From: Litchfieldia stipae
Lineage (GTDB): Bacteria > Bacillota > Bacilli > Bacillales > Bacillaceae_L
Length of the DNA stretch: 64,000 nt
Assembly (NCBI RefSeq): GCF_014837155.1
Contig: NZ_JACYHA010000003.1
Location: forward strand, 307,383 to 371,382
Direction: 5' to 3'
The notes below the pieces were generated by a model, which saw only the letters and a program-made list of their open reading frames with translations, had not been told where the DNA came from and did no database searches. Positions 1 to 8,051 of this stretch are shown piece by piece (position 1 is the first letter of the stretch; each line of letters starts with the position of its first letter). Both the position numbers and the translations under genes were made by a program.

Positions 1-429
1 AATATGTACCGTATCATCGTATAAATTTTTCAGAATTTCACTACTCCAGCCAGTTATTAATGATATTTTCGCATGGGGGTATTTCGTAACAAATCTCTTT
101 AATATCTGTGGCAACCAATTCTGACCAATAATTGATGCGCAGGCTATTTTTAATGTTCCGTAAACCTCTGAATCTAATGCAGTTATTTGTTCTCTAATCT
201 TTTCCTCTTTTTCAACAACCTCTTTAGCGAAATCAATGATTCTTTCACCTGCAGGTGTTGGTGTAAGTCCTTTTGGAGAACGAACAAAGATTTTAGTATC
301 CCATGCTTTTTCAATTGATTGTAATCTTTGTGATAGTGCTGGTTGAGAAACAAAAAGTTTTTCAGCCGCTTTTCTCATATTCATTTCTGTATTTAATACA
401 ACTAATAGTTGGAATTCTGAAAATTGCAT
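1..429 (-). CDS. LysR-family transcriptional regulator, N-terminal part (runs off the window)
   Basis: Reading the minus strand from an ATG at 429, preceded by GAGGTGAACGT, gives an open frame to the window edge, so the C-terminus is missing. The first ~60 residues form a LysR winged helix-turn-helix (segments RKAAEKLFVSQPALSQRLQ and FVRSPKGLTPTPAGE), followed by the start of the effector-binding domain. It is divergent from the TSUP exporter gene at 564 with about 130 bp between, the usual layout for a LysR activator and its target. In B. subtilis YtlI controls an operon that contains a TSUP permease, so a sulfur-related role is possible, but this is inference. Confidence 0.85.
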   Translation of the reverse strand, partial: MQFSEFQLLVVLNTEMNMRKAAEKLFVSQPALSQRLQSIEKAWDTKIFVRSPKGLTPTPAGERIIDFAKEVVEKEEKIREQITALDSEVYGTLKIACASIIGQNWLPQILKRFVTKYPHAKISLITGWSSEILKNLYDDTVHI

Positions 430-563
430 ACGTTCACCTCGCTTCTTCCATCAATAAGTTTTTCTTATATTATAAACTAACTTTTTCCTTATTTCATTAT
501 TACAGAAGAAGTCATACTATTAACTTAAAGGCATAACTACATACAATGATTGTAGGTGAGGAT

Positions 564-1292
564 ATGATTGAGTTTCTTTTGTTTTGTATTGGGTTTGTTG
601 GAACATTTATAGGAACAATGGCAGGCGGAGGTGGTTTGGTTAGTCTTCCTGCTATGTTGCTTTTAGGAATTCCTATTCACACAGCTATTGCTTCAAATAA
701 ATTTTCAAACGTATTTAGTTCTTTTTCAAGTTTTATTATTCTTTTAAGAGAAAAGCAGATTAATATAAAAGGAGCGTTAATGATTGCTCCCTTTAGTTTA
801 TTAGGAGGGATAAGTGGAGGACTGATTGCTAGTTATCTTTCTGAGCAGATTATGACGATCATTGCGATTATCTTGCTCAGTTTTGCTTTAATCTTAAACA
901 TGTTGAAGTCACTGCCAGAGGAAAAAACACATCGAAATATCCCTTATAAGGTATATCCCTATTTATACGGAATTGGAGTTTATGATGGGATGTTTGGCCC
1001 AGGCCAAGGTACATTGTTAATGCATACTTTCTTGCGACATGGTTTTTCATATTTATCTGCTATTGCATTTTCACGTTTCCAAACATTCTTAAGCTGTTTT
1101 GGAGCAATCTCTATGTACCTCCTGTCTGGCCACTTTCAACTTCAATACGCCCTTTGGCTCACATTAGGTTCCGTTTTAGGAGCACAAGTATCCATCAGAG
1201 TTGCAAAGAAACTAAAAAAAAGTTATTTAACTATGATATTGAGGATTGTTACACTGTTATTAATCCTACAACTAATCATCAGAATCCTATAA
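564..1292 (+). CDS. TSUP (TauE/SafE) family anion/sulfur-compound exporter
   Basis: This is a 242-residue, almost wholly hydrophobic protein with about eight membrane segments. The N-terminal GTMAGGGGLVSLPAML loop and the repeated glycine-rich loop near residue 150 (GMFGPGQGT) are typical of the TSUP family, which moves sulfite, taurine-derived sulfonates or other organic anions across the membrane. An upstream in-frame ATG exists at 546, but AGGTG at 554-558 fits the ATG at 564. It is divergent from the truncated LysR gene, which probably regulates it. The substrate cannot be read from the sequence. Confidence 0.85.
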   Translation: MIEFLLFCIGFVGTFIGTMAGGGGLVSLPAMLLLGIPIHTAIASNKFSNVFSSFSSFIILLREKQINIKGALMIAPFSLLGGISGGLIASYLSEQIMTIIAIILLSFALILNMLKSLPEEKTHRNIPYKVYPYLYGIGVYDGMFGPGQGTLLMHTFLRHGFSYLSAIAFSRFQTFLSCFGAISMYLLSGHFQLQYALWLTLGSVLGAQVSIRVAKKLKKSYLTMILRIVTLLLILQLIIRIL

Positions 1293-1301
1293 CCAATCAT
1301 T

Positions 1302-1350
1302 AAGAAAAGCATGGACGTGTAAGTAGATTCACCACATCCATGCTTTCTTC
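1302..1350. terminator. Bidirectional intrinsic terminator between convergent genes
   Basis: AAGAAAAGCATGGACGTG pairs with CACATCCATGCTTTCTT across a short loop. It lies between the convergent TSUP and MFS genes, with A/T runs on both sides. Confidence 0.8.
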
Positions 1351-1353
1351 AAT

Positions 1354-2877
1354 TTATTTACCTAATTCCTTCTCACCTTTTGGTAAAAAGAAAATGCAAA
1401 CGAAACTAACTACTGCAAATGCAAATACTCCGCAATATACATAGTGAAGTGAAAGTGTAAGACCATCTTGCAAAACAGTCTTAATTGGTGCTGACAATGC
1501 ATTCCGTTGTTCTTCATTTAACAAGATATTAGTAGAATCAATTGATAATTCATCACTTAAGTCCTTCGAAGCTATATAAGACATTAAAGTACTATTCAAA
1601 ATTCCACCAAGCAAAGCCGCTCCAATTGTACTTCCCAAATTACGCATAAACATATTGGAGGCCGTAGCTACCCCTCTTACTTTCCAGCTAACTGTGCTCT
1701 GAATAGATACAATAAAAGAAGTCGTCGTTAACCCCATACCTACCCCGATCAAAAATGATCCAACCGCTGCCCATACAGGTCCGTTTGCTGGTGATAAGAT
1801 AACAAATACAATACTACCTAAAATCAATGCAACTCCACCGATGAGAGAAGTTAATCGATAACCAATGGTAAGCAATAATCTCCCCGCAATTGTCGAGGCT
1901 ATTGGCCAGCCAATCGACATTGTTGTCAATGTAAAGCCAGCAACAATTGGGGAACGCTCCATTACGCCTTGTACAAATGCCGGCAAAAAACTAGATATCC
2001 CAATCAACATTACCCCTGTTGTTAAGGAAGCGATATTCGCAATAAGAATCGAGCGCTCCTTCCAAATTGAAAATGGCATCATTGGTTCTTTGGCTCGCCT
2101 TTCTTGGAACACAAAGCATATGAATGTAAGGAGAACCAATAGACTCAAAATGATAATAGGAGTTGAAGTCCATGGTAAATGCACGCCACCTTCTACTAAA
2201 ATAATCATCAATGCACTTACAGATATAAATAATAGACCTGCACCAAGAAAATCAATTTCATGCTTCTTCTTTTCAATGCCTTCATGAAGATATAACCCTA
2301 ACATGACGATGGTGAAAATCCCAATTGGAATATTGATCCAGAATACATATCTCCAGGATATATATTCTACTAGAATTCCACCTAATGCCGGACCCATAAC
2401 TGCAGAGATTCCCCAAACACTTGATAAGTATCCTTGAATTTTCGCACGTTCTTCCTTTGTGTACATATCGCCCACAATAGTCGATGCTATTGGCATGACT
2501 GCACCTGCACCAAACCCTTGAATCAGTCGAAAAAAGATCATCCACTCCATCGATGGAGCGATCCCGCACAAAAAGGAACCTATTAAAAACACAATAATAC
2601 CAAACGTCAAAATGGGTTTTCTTCCAAATAAGTCAGATAATTTACCGTAAATTAAAACGGTTACAGCATTCATTAATAAATAGGCTGAAAATACCCAACT
2701 ATATAATGAGAAGCCCCCAAGATCTGCAACAATGGCTGGCATTGCTGTTGAGACAATCGTTGCCTCAATAGCTGCCATAAACATTGCTAACATAACGGCT
2801 GCAAGAACTAGTGGACGTCTTGTTTTTTTCCCTGTTTCTTCTTTTCTATTCTTTGTATTTCCCAAAGTAGTAACCAT
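1354..2877 (-). CDS. MFS multidrug efflux transporter, DHA2 (EmrB/QacA-like, 14 TMS)
   Basis: This 507-residue polytopic membrane protein has a basic, charged N-terminal tail and roughly 14 hydrophobic segments. MFS motif A appears as GKLSDLFGRKP near residue 80, and the DHA2 signature WRYVFWINIPIG lies near residue 175. Such proteins export drugs or toxic metabolites by proton antiport. The start has a strong GGAGGATAAG site. It follows the darB-like gene on the same strand with about 45 bp between, so co-transcription is possible. It replaces the ccpC side of the B. subtilis neighbourhood, so it may be a local acquisition. The substrate is unknown. Confidence 0.9.
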   Translation of the reverse strand: MVTTLGNTKNRKEETGKKTRRPLVLAAVMLAMFMAAIEATIVSTAMPAIVADLGGFSLYSWVFSAYLLMNAVTVLIYGKLSDLFGRKPILTFGIIVFLIGSFLCGIAPSMEWMIFFRLIQGFGAGAVMPIASTIVGDMYTKEERAKIQGYLSSVWGISAVMGPALGGILVEYISWRYVFWINIPIGIFTIVMLGLYLHEGIEKKKHEIDFLGAGLLFISVSALMIILVEGGVHLPWTSTPIIILSLLVLLTFICFVFQERRAKEPMMPFSIWKERSILIANIASLTTGVMLIGISSFLPAFVQGVMERSPIVAGFTLTTMSIGWPIASTIAGRLLLTIGYRLTSLIGGVALILGSIVFVILSPANGPVWAAVGSFLIGVGMGLTTTSFIVSIQSTVSWKVRGVATASNMFMRNLGSTIGAALLGGILNSTLMSYIASKDLSDELSIDSTNILLNEEQRNALSAPIKTVLQDGLTLSLHYVYCGVFAFAVVSFVCIFFLPKGEKELGK

Positions 2878-2921
2878 TCCTTATCCTCCGGTACAATTGC
2901 AGCATAGGACTATTTCGGGGC

Positions 2922-3341
2922 TTAATTTAACAATTTTAATATCGAACGTCTTGTTAATATCCCCTCAAAGTAGTGATCTTCGTTCTCGATACAGATAAAT
3001 GGGTGGTCAACTAATAGTTTCAACCCCTCCATTAAAGAATCTTCTAACTTAAGCCTTGGTATTTCCTTATTCATTTTCTCTTCAACCTTCATCGCCTCGA
3101 GCTTGTCAAATTCAATACGCTCAAGACCTAAGATGGAATCAAGTATATATGTAGTACTTATTAAACCTTGTAGCTTATAGAATGGGTCGAGCACAGGTAC
3201 GGCTGTATATCCTGTTTTTGTCAAGACAAGTAGTGCATGTTCTAAATTATTCCCAATTTGAACATGTGCTACTTTGTCAGAAGGAATTAATAAATCCTTA
3301 ATCTTATGTGTTGAAAATTCGTCTCTTTGAAGACTAACCAT
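2922..3341 (-). CDS. darB: CBS-domain protein DarB/CbpB (YkuL), probable cyclic-di-AMP sensor
   Basis: The 139-residue protein is a tandem CBS pair (about residues 10-70 and 80-138) with nothing else. Its size, sequence and position next to abbA and ykuK match B. subtilis YkuL (DarB/CbpB). In B. subtilis and Listeria that protein binds c-di-AMP; the apo form stimulates the (p)ppGpp synthetase Rel, and pyruvate carboxylase is a further target in B. subtilis. Those functions are family knowledge, not visible here. The GAGGAAG site precedes ATG 3341. Confidence 0.85.
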   Translation of the reverse strand: MVSLQRDEFSTHKIKDLLIPSDKVAHVQIGNNLEHALLVLTKTGYTAVPVLDPFYKLQGLISTTYILDSILGLERIEFDKLEAMKVEEKMNKEIPRLKLEDSLMEGLKLLVDHPFICIENEDHYFEGILTRRSILKLLN

Positions 3342-3486
3342 CGCTGTTTCTTCCTCTCATAAAAAATTCTCTTTCACTACAAATCTCTGCTCTTTAAGTT
3401 TGGTACTTTCTAATTTCTCAACCTATATTTTACCACAATATGACTTCGAAATCTGACTTTTTCACTGTTTATCTAAATTTGACTAT

Positions 3487-3513
3487 AAAAAAATGACTAC
3501 CGTTAGATAGTCG
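3487..3513 (-). terminator. Short terminator downstream of abbA
   Basis: On the minus strand GACTA and TAGTC flank an 8-nt loop and are followed by ATTTTTTT. The stem is short, so efficiency is uncertain. Confidence 0.5.
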
Positions 3514-3538
3514 AAAAGTAGTAGAAATATGTAGATTC

Positions 3539-3733
3539 TTATAGCGCATTTTCAATTTTGTGATACAGCTGTACAAACTTCCTATACTCATCTGAAGTGA
3601 TGCTTTTGTCCCCATTTTCAATATCAACAAATTCACAGCTTAGTAGCTCAAGTGCATAATTCTGACTAAACAAAATAGAAACTAACAAATCCTTTTCTTC
3701 AGTAGACAACTGCATCTGTTCCTGTCCCCTCAT
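3539..3733 (-). CDS. abbA: AbbA-like antirepressor of AbrB
   Basis: This 64-residue acidic helical protein (core LLVSILFSQNYALELLSCE) matches the size and pattern of B. subtilis AbbA (YkzF), including its position between ykuK and ykuL. AbbA is made under Spo0A control and mimics DNA to strip AbrB from promoters, de-repressing stationary-phase genes. The call rests on synteny plus recalled similarity. The start at 3733 follows AGGGGGATTTC; an internal ATG at 3715 is an alternative. Confidence 0.75.
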   Translation of the reverse strand: MRGQEQMQLSTEEKDLLVSILFSQNYALELLSCEFVDIENGDKSITSDEYRKFVQLYHKIENAL

Positions 3734-3808
3734 GAAATCCCCCTAACAAGTATGCCATTATTATTATATATAGTTAACTACTTAATAAACTATGACTCTA
3801 TATTAAGC

Positions 3809-4327
3809 TTACTTCGTAAAGCGATTTGCATAACTAAAGGCAGCATATGAATCGGGTTTAATCTTGGCTTCTAACCCCATTGAAGTAATTCTTCCAGTCA
3901 TTTCATTAATCAGGTCCTTTGTCACACCCTTTTTCCCAATATCTAAATGAACTTCTAATGTTAAATCCGCTCCGTCATCAGCAAATGGAATCAGTAGGTC
4001 CATAATCTCCATTAAATACGTAGTTGTAAATAAATATGCTACCACCTGGCTTAAAGAGGTTTCTATGGATATCTTTTCACGAACACTTCGAATTGGACGT
4101 TTCATCGTATAATTCCTCAAGCATCCCCAGGCACCTTTCCCAACTCTATGCAAATGAACCGCTGTAATAAAACGTGTTTCCTCTTGATGAACTTGTGAAT
4201 CAGTACCAATCGATAAAACATATCTAGAACATGGATCCTTCTCAATAAACCTTTTTATACGATCAATCACATCATCTATTTGCAGATTGCTCTCAGAAAT
4301 ATTATAAAATGGTAAGGATTCGCTCAT
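3809..4327 (-). CDS. ykuK: YkuK family protein (DUF458, RNase H-like fold)
   Basis: This 172-residue soluble protein has the DUF458 pattern: IGTDSQVHQEETRFITAVHLHR near residues 41-62, and a C-terminal LEVHLDIGKKG...DSYAAFSYANRF segment. The family fold is reported as RNase H-like, but the biochemical role is not established. Synteny with abbA and ykuJ supports orthology with B. subtilis ykuK. AAAGGGAGCTGCGAA precedes the ATG. Confidence 0.85.
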   Translation of the reverse strand: MSESLPFYNISESNLQIDDVIDRIKRFIEKDPCSRYVLSIGTDSQVHQEETRFITAVHLHRVGKGAWGCLRNYTMKRPIRSVREKISIETSLSQVVAYLFTTTYLMEIMDLLIPFADDGADLTLEVHLDIGKKGVTKDLINEMTGRITSMGLEAKIKPDSYAAFSYANRFTK

Positions 4328-4421
4328 TTCGCAGCTCCCTTTCTATTTCCTCTTTTTATAATATATGTTTTATTTCATATTATTGTTAATATTGAGAAAT
4401 ATTAACACAATTTAAATCTAT

Positions 4422-4450
4422 AAAAAAAAGAGCCTTCATAATGAAAGCTC
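4422..4450 (-). terminator. Terminator overlapping the stop of the small zinc-ribbon gene
   Basis: On the minus strand GAGCTTTCAT and ATGAAGGCTC form a hairpin followed by eight T. The 5' arm starts inside the stop codon region of the gene at 4450. Confidence 0.75.
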
Positions 4451-4596
4451 TAGCCTTTACTGGTTTCGATATTTTTTAGTGAGAAATCGCATTCGGTACA
4501 TGTGTAAATGACGTTTTGATTCGATTGAGCCGTCAGTACCTCTTCAAGAGTAGCTTGGATCTTGCATTTTGGGCATGTAACAAGAGGTTTAATCAT
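4450..4596 (-). CDS. Small CPxC-type zinc-ribbon protein
   Basis: A 48-residue reading frame starts at ATG 4596 with a very good AAGGAGTGG site and ends at the TAG whose complement is 4450-4452. It carries two Cys pairs, CPKC at residues 8-11 and CTEC at 33-36, spaced as in a rubredoxin-knuckle zinc ribbon, and otherwise has no recognisable domain. It sits about 16 bp after the YueI-like gene on the same strand and ends in its own terminator, so it is probably the last gene of that transcript. Small proteins of this kind often act as zinc-structured adaptors, but no function can be assigned. Confidence 0.7.
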   Translation of the reverse strand: MIKPLVTCPKCKIQATLEEVLTAQSNQNVIYTCTECDFSLKNIETSKG

Positions 4597-4611
4597 AAAC
4601 CACTCCTTAAG

Positions 4612-4992
4612 CTAAAATTGATCTTTACTTACATAAATATCTTCTCTATTTATTGCGTTTTTACTCGCCAAAACTAAACCAATGTTTGTTTTATTTTGGA
4701 CATCATCGACAATTGTAAATGGAACATTAAGTGTATTAGCCAATTTCACGTATTTTGATAAATAGGAATAGCTAATATCACCATCTAATAGCATTTGACA
4801 ATCAGGATACTGCTTAATTAACTTTTTGATTGGTTCATATACAGTTGATTTCATAACTTGTCCATCAGTAAGAGCTAATATTACTCGCTCTCTAATGGTA
4901 GAGAGAAACATTTGTCGTTCATCCGACTTAATTTCCTTTACACCATATATACCCCGTTCAAGATAATCATCTATATTTTCTGCTATAGTCAC
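4612..4992 (-). CDS. YueI family protein (DUF1694)
   Basis: The protein of up to 126 residues matches the DUF1694/YueI family: N-terminal DDYLERGIYGVKEIKSDERQ, then FLSTIRERVILALT, then a central LDGDISYSYLSKYVKLAN segment. The function is unknown. The start is odd: the GTG at 4992 directly abuts its AAGAGGT site, leaving no spacer. The only well-spaced codon is the ATA two codons later, at the place where YueI proteins usually begin. It lies between ykuJ and the zinc-ribbon gene, a position it does not hold in B. subtilis. Confidence 0.8.
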   Translation of the reverse strand: MTIAENIDDYLERGIYGVKEIKSDERQMFLSTIRERVILALTDGQVMKSTVYEPIKKLIKQYPDCQMLLDGDISYSYLSKYVKLANTLNVPFTIVDDVQNKTNIGLVLASKNAINREDIYVSKDQF

Positions 4993-5030
4993 ACCTCTTG
5001 GGTATTTATTGTAAACTTACCCAGTATAGA

Positions 5031-5267
5031 TTAATTAATTAAATCAAAAATTTCGATTGCTATCATATCTATATTATCAAACTGATATGTTTTTGGTTTT
5101 TCACCTTGTTGGTAAACCTCTAATTCAAATGTAGTTGTTTTATCAAAATACTTTACACTACAGATTCTTTCACCATTTACTTCAAAAAAACGTTGAGGTG
5201 GCTCTCCTCCATTTGCATTTTCTTGTAAACTAATGAGACGTGATATAATACCTTGTAATTGTGACAT
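5031..5267 (-). CDS. ykuJ: YkuJ family protein
   Basis: The 78-residue protein is nearly superimposable on B. subtilis YkuJ as remembered: QRFFEVNGERICSVKYF in the middle and YQFDNIDMIAIEIFDL at the end. The family is small, soluble and confined to Firmicutes, with a known fold but no assigned role. It belongs to the conserved ykuI-ykuJ-ykuK-abbA-ykuL set. The stretch 5268-5554 downstream of the next gene holds nothing recognisable. Confidence 0.85.
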   Translation of the reverse strand: MSQLQGIISRLISLQENANGGEPPQRFFEVNGERICSVKYFDKTTTFELEVYQQGEKPKTYQFDNIDMIAIEIFDLIN

Positions 5268-5554
5268 TATAGTCTCTCCTTCCTGACATTAAGTTGTTAA
5301 CCCTACATTTAGTTTTAGCATTCCAGAATGTTCTATCCAAAAACATTCCTTTTTTCAACTAATTTCAATCAAAGATCAAAAGGGTTGGATTTTTTGGGTA
5401 TTTTATGTAAAACTCAGTAAAAATAGCATACCCTACCAAGTCGTCCATTCATCATTTTAGTATATATAATACAATAAGCAAAGGAATTTTTTAGTGAAAA
5501 CGAATTCTTTTTACTCCACATGACATGAAAACTTCATACAAATACCCCCTCAAC

Positions 5555-6235
5555 CTAAAAGGGGGCACTTACATTATATCTTTGAAAAGGATATTCCATT
5601 TCTTGAATTTGGTATCCGAACAGTGAGAATGGAATGTTGAATAAATCGATTGAATGAGCAATTGGACCATAACTAGTGGGTACTGTGCTAATTGTCTTGA
5701 TTTCTTCTACTAACGGTTCTGAAAGTCTAGCAATATCATTGCTTAGTTCAGTCTCAATCGTGATATCAGAGATTTTCCACTCTTGCTCTATCCGATTTAT
5801 TGTAACAATTCCATAAAATTCTCCGTGGATGACGGGTCCATCATTATTTTCTTCAAATTTCTCATAGACATAATAATGATCCATCTGCTCATCATATACA
5901 ATTAGCGTCTTATCTGAATATGTAAAATAGGGGATATAATACGGTGCAAAGTCCGATCCATATACAATATAACCTGCTTCTTCTTCAAAAAGGTTCTCAT
6001 CCAAAAATTTATCACTAAACTCTTTCGTGAAATACGGATTTAAAATCCCTTCTATTTCTTCCAAACTTCTTATCTGTTCACTAAGTGATAGCTGCGTACT
6101 AAACCCCTTTTTAAGGAGTGTGAATGCCTCTTTATCACTTAAGTTCTTTTCTGATGAAGCATAGACATTTATCGTTACAGCATTAAATAGTAACATGACC
6201 AATAAGGATATTGTGATGTAGTTTACTTTTTTCAA
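5555..6235 (-). CDS. Secreted/anchored protein, DUF3993-like
   Basis: The best start is TTG at 6235, because AGGGAGG lies 8 nt upstream; this gives 226 residues opening with LKKVNYITISLLVMLLFNAV, a signal peptide or single membrane anchor ending near VYAS. The mature part is acidic, with no cysteine pair or catalytic motif, and has a pattern (GEFYGIVTINRIEQEWKISDI) like the DUF3993 family of Bacillus extracytoplasmic proteins. That family call is from memory and tentative. It stands alone between the YkuI and YkuJ genes. Confidence 0.6.
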   Translation of the reverse strand: MKKVNYITISLLVMLLFNAVTINVYASSEKNLSDKEAFTLLKKGFSTQLSLSEQIRSLEEIEGILNPYFTKEFSDKFLDENLFEEEAGYIVYGSDFAPYYIPYFTYSDKTLIVYDEQMDHYYVYEKFEENNDGPVIHGEFYGIVTINRIEQEWKISDITIETELSNDIARLSEPLVEEIKTISTVPTSYGPIAHSIDLFNIPFSLFGYQIQEMEYPFQRYNVSAPF

Positions 6236-6417
6236 AGGATCATTCCTCCCTAGCTTGTCCAACGTACATTCATTTTACCAAGTCCTCGGTAATTATTGTC
6301 ACTTAATCGTCCCCAAAATAACTGCAGGTTATGACATATTACTATATATATGTACAAATTCCCCTTTAATGACCCCTTTCTCACATAATTTTTAGCAAAT
6401 TATAAACTTTTTTGCAC

Positions 6418-6445
6418 AAAAAAGAGAGACTTCATAAAGTCTCCC
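6418..6445 (-). terminator. Original terminator of ykuI, now separated from the gene by a repeat
   Basis: On the minus strand GAGACTT-loop-AAGTCTC is followed by TCTTTTTT. The MITE-like copy 6480-6654 lies between this terminator and the ykuI stop codon. Confidence 0.7.
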
Positions 6446-6479
6446 ACTTGTATTAGTTTAGATATAAGTTCTTTACTTA

Positions 6480-6654
6480 GGCTGTTTTCGTATAAATTGT
6501 TGCTTTTAAAGTCGCATCCTGAATACACTCCGCGTCCTGTGGGGTCTCACTTTGGCTTATGCATCCCACGGGAGTCTTGAGTGTATTCAGTCTGCTAAAA
6601 TTCCATCTTTTAAATAATGTACAGCTAAAAACAAAAAACCTTTGGAAAACAGAC
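6480..6654 (+). repeat. MITE-like repeat copy A (internally shortened, 175 bp)
   Basis: It starts with GGCTGTTTTCGTATAAATTG and ends with GGAAAACAGAC, and the centre carries the family core TGAATACACTCCGCGTCCTGTGGGG. It lacks the internal CCGGTGAGCCTCCTCGTCGC block of full copies. Flanks TTTACTTA and TTACTTTA resemble an eroded duplication. It ends 5 bp before the ykuI stop codon. Confidence 0.85.
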
Positions 6655-6659
6655 TTACT

Positions 6660-7874
6660 TTACAATAAACCATCGTGCTCAAAGAGGAATTCATACGGAA
6701 TATCCACAAATAAAAAATGGCCATTAGTAAGTGGATATGAGAACGTTCTAATGCTCTCTCCTGATTCAACATCACTGTATAAATCGGATAATATCCCTTT
6801 TTTATCATATTTCATTCTAACAATATTTTCCAAGAAGTAAGGTCTCCAGCTCCAATTTTTATAATAATACTCTTCTTGAACCAACCATTTTTGATTTTCC
6901 TTCATAATATTCGCTGATTGCTGGAAGCCGTCCCCATCACAGATATACATTCTAAAACAGCGTTCATTTAACTCTAAGGCTAATAGCATAAGCAACTCGT
7001 TGTACACTTCCACTCGCTTAAACTTTTGCACTAATCCTTGAATCGTAATATTTAACTGTTCAGATAGATCATACACTGTGTATAATTTCTTCTTTTCATG
7101 CTTAATAAAGTGCTGTGTCTCTTCTCTTAACCACTCTTTCATAATGTCATCAGCAACGATTGATTCTGATGGTCTATGTAGAAGAAATCCCTGATAATAC
7201 CTTCCACCATTTTGCCACGCATATTGAAGTTGAAAATTTGTTTCTACGTCCTCATATAGAAGTGTCGCTCCGATTTTACGAGCCAATAGCGATATGGAAT
7301 ATAAAACATCATGATAGGATTGAGTTGTTGTTGTTTTTAATAATTCCTTTAAGTCAATTTTCAAAATATCTGGGTTAAGTAAACCAATCCGATCAAAATT
7401 ACTACTCTCCTTACCAATGTTATCAACGGCAATTTTCAATCCATATGTTCGGTAATAGGTGAGTAAGTGATTTAGTCTTTCAATATCTCCGATAAAATGA
7501 TGTTCCGTTAACTCAATCACAATTTTTTTAAGATCTAACCCTTTATTTTGATATTCTAATAAAAGCTCTAATAAAGATTCACCATGGTCAATCATCAACA
7601 AGTTTGCATCTCGATTGATAAAAATAAGAGGCTGGTGATCAAGTTCAATGAAATGTGTTAATGCTTTATGTAGGATGATATCGTCAACTTCGATTCGATA
7701 TTCTTCTGGAATCGCTTCGTCATGAAAAAAACTACCTAGACTCTTATATTCCTCATTTAATTCAATTCTTCCTAACACCTCATAACCTACAACCCTATGC
7801 TCATCTGCGCTAAATATAGCTTGATAAAATGGAGCGATAAGATGTAAATTCGTCATAATATCTAATGCATCCAT
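6660..7874 (-). CDS. ykuI: YkuI-type EAL-domain c-di-GMP binding protein
   Basis: The 404-residue protein has an N-terminal EAL domain (about 10-255) with the EVL variant at residues 32-34 in GYEVLGR, and later ELTEHHFIGD and VDNIGKESSNFDRIG segments where EAL enzymes have DDFGTG. It continues with the YkuI_C PAS-like domain (about 256-404). B. subtilis YkuI binds c-di-GMP, but phosphodiesterase activity has not been clearly shown. The DN in place of DD in the loop-6 region fits a binding protein rather than an active enzyme. GAGGAGAGAGT precedes ATG 7874. Confidence 0.9.
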   Translation of the reverse strand: MDALDIMTNLHLIAPFYQAIFSADEHRVVGYEVLGRIELNEEYKSLGSFFHDEAIPEEYRIEVDDIILHKALTHFIELDHQPLIFINRDANLLMIDHGESLLELLLEYQNKGLDLKKIVIELTEHHFIGDIERLNHLLTYYRTYGLKIAVDNIGKESSNFDRIGLLNPDILKIDLKELLKTTTTQSYHDVLYSISLLARKIGATLLYEDVETNFQLQYAWQNGGRYYQGFLLHRPSESIVADDIMKEWLREETQHFIKHEKKKLYTVYDLSEQLNITIQGLVQKFKRVEVYNELLMLLALELNERCFRMYICDGDGFQQSANIMKENQKWLVQEEYYYKNWSWRPYFLENIVRMKYDKKGILSDLYSDVESGESIRTFSYPLTNGHFLFVDIPYEFLFEHDGLL

Positions 7875-8051
7875 ACACTCTCTCCTCGTACCAGTACTAA
7901 ATTAAACATATTATATCACAAAAAACTTTCTGAATATTAAATCTTTAATTACAGTTAATTGATATTGTAACTTAACTTTAAATTAAATCATGCTCTATAT
8001 ATGATATAATTTTGGATAAATATAAATGTTAGATAGAATAGGTTGGTAATC

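Noticed and set aside
303..536. Plus-strand frame of 77 residues
   Set aside because: It is antisense to the LysR helix-turn-helix coding region and lacks a ribosome site.
1865..2287. Plus-strand frame of 140 residues within the MFS gene
   Set aside because: Shadow of the minus-strand transporter; composition is that of antisense membrane codons.
6559..6840. Plus-strand frame of 93 residues spanning repeat A and the end of ykuI
   Set aside because: Half is repeat sequence and half is antisense to ykuI.
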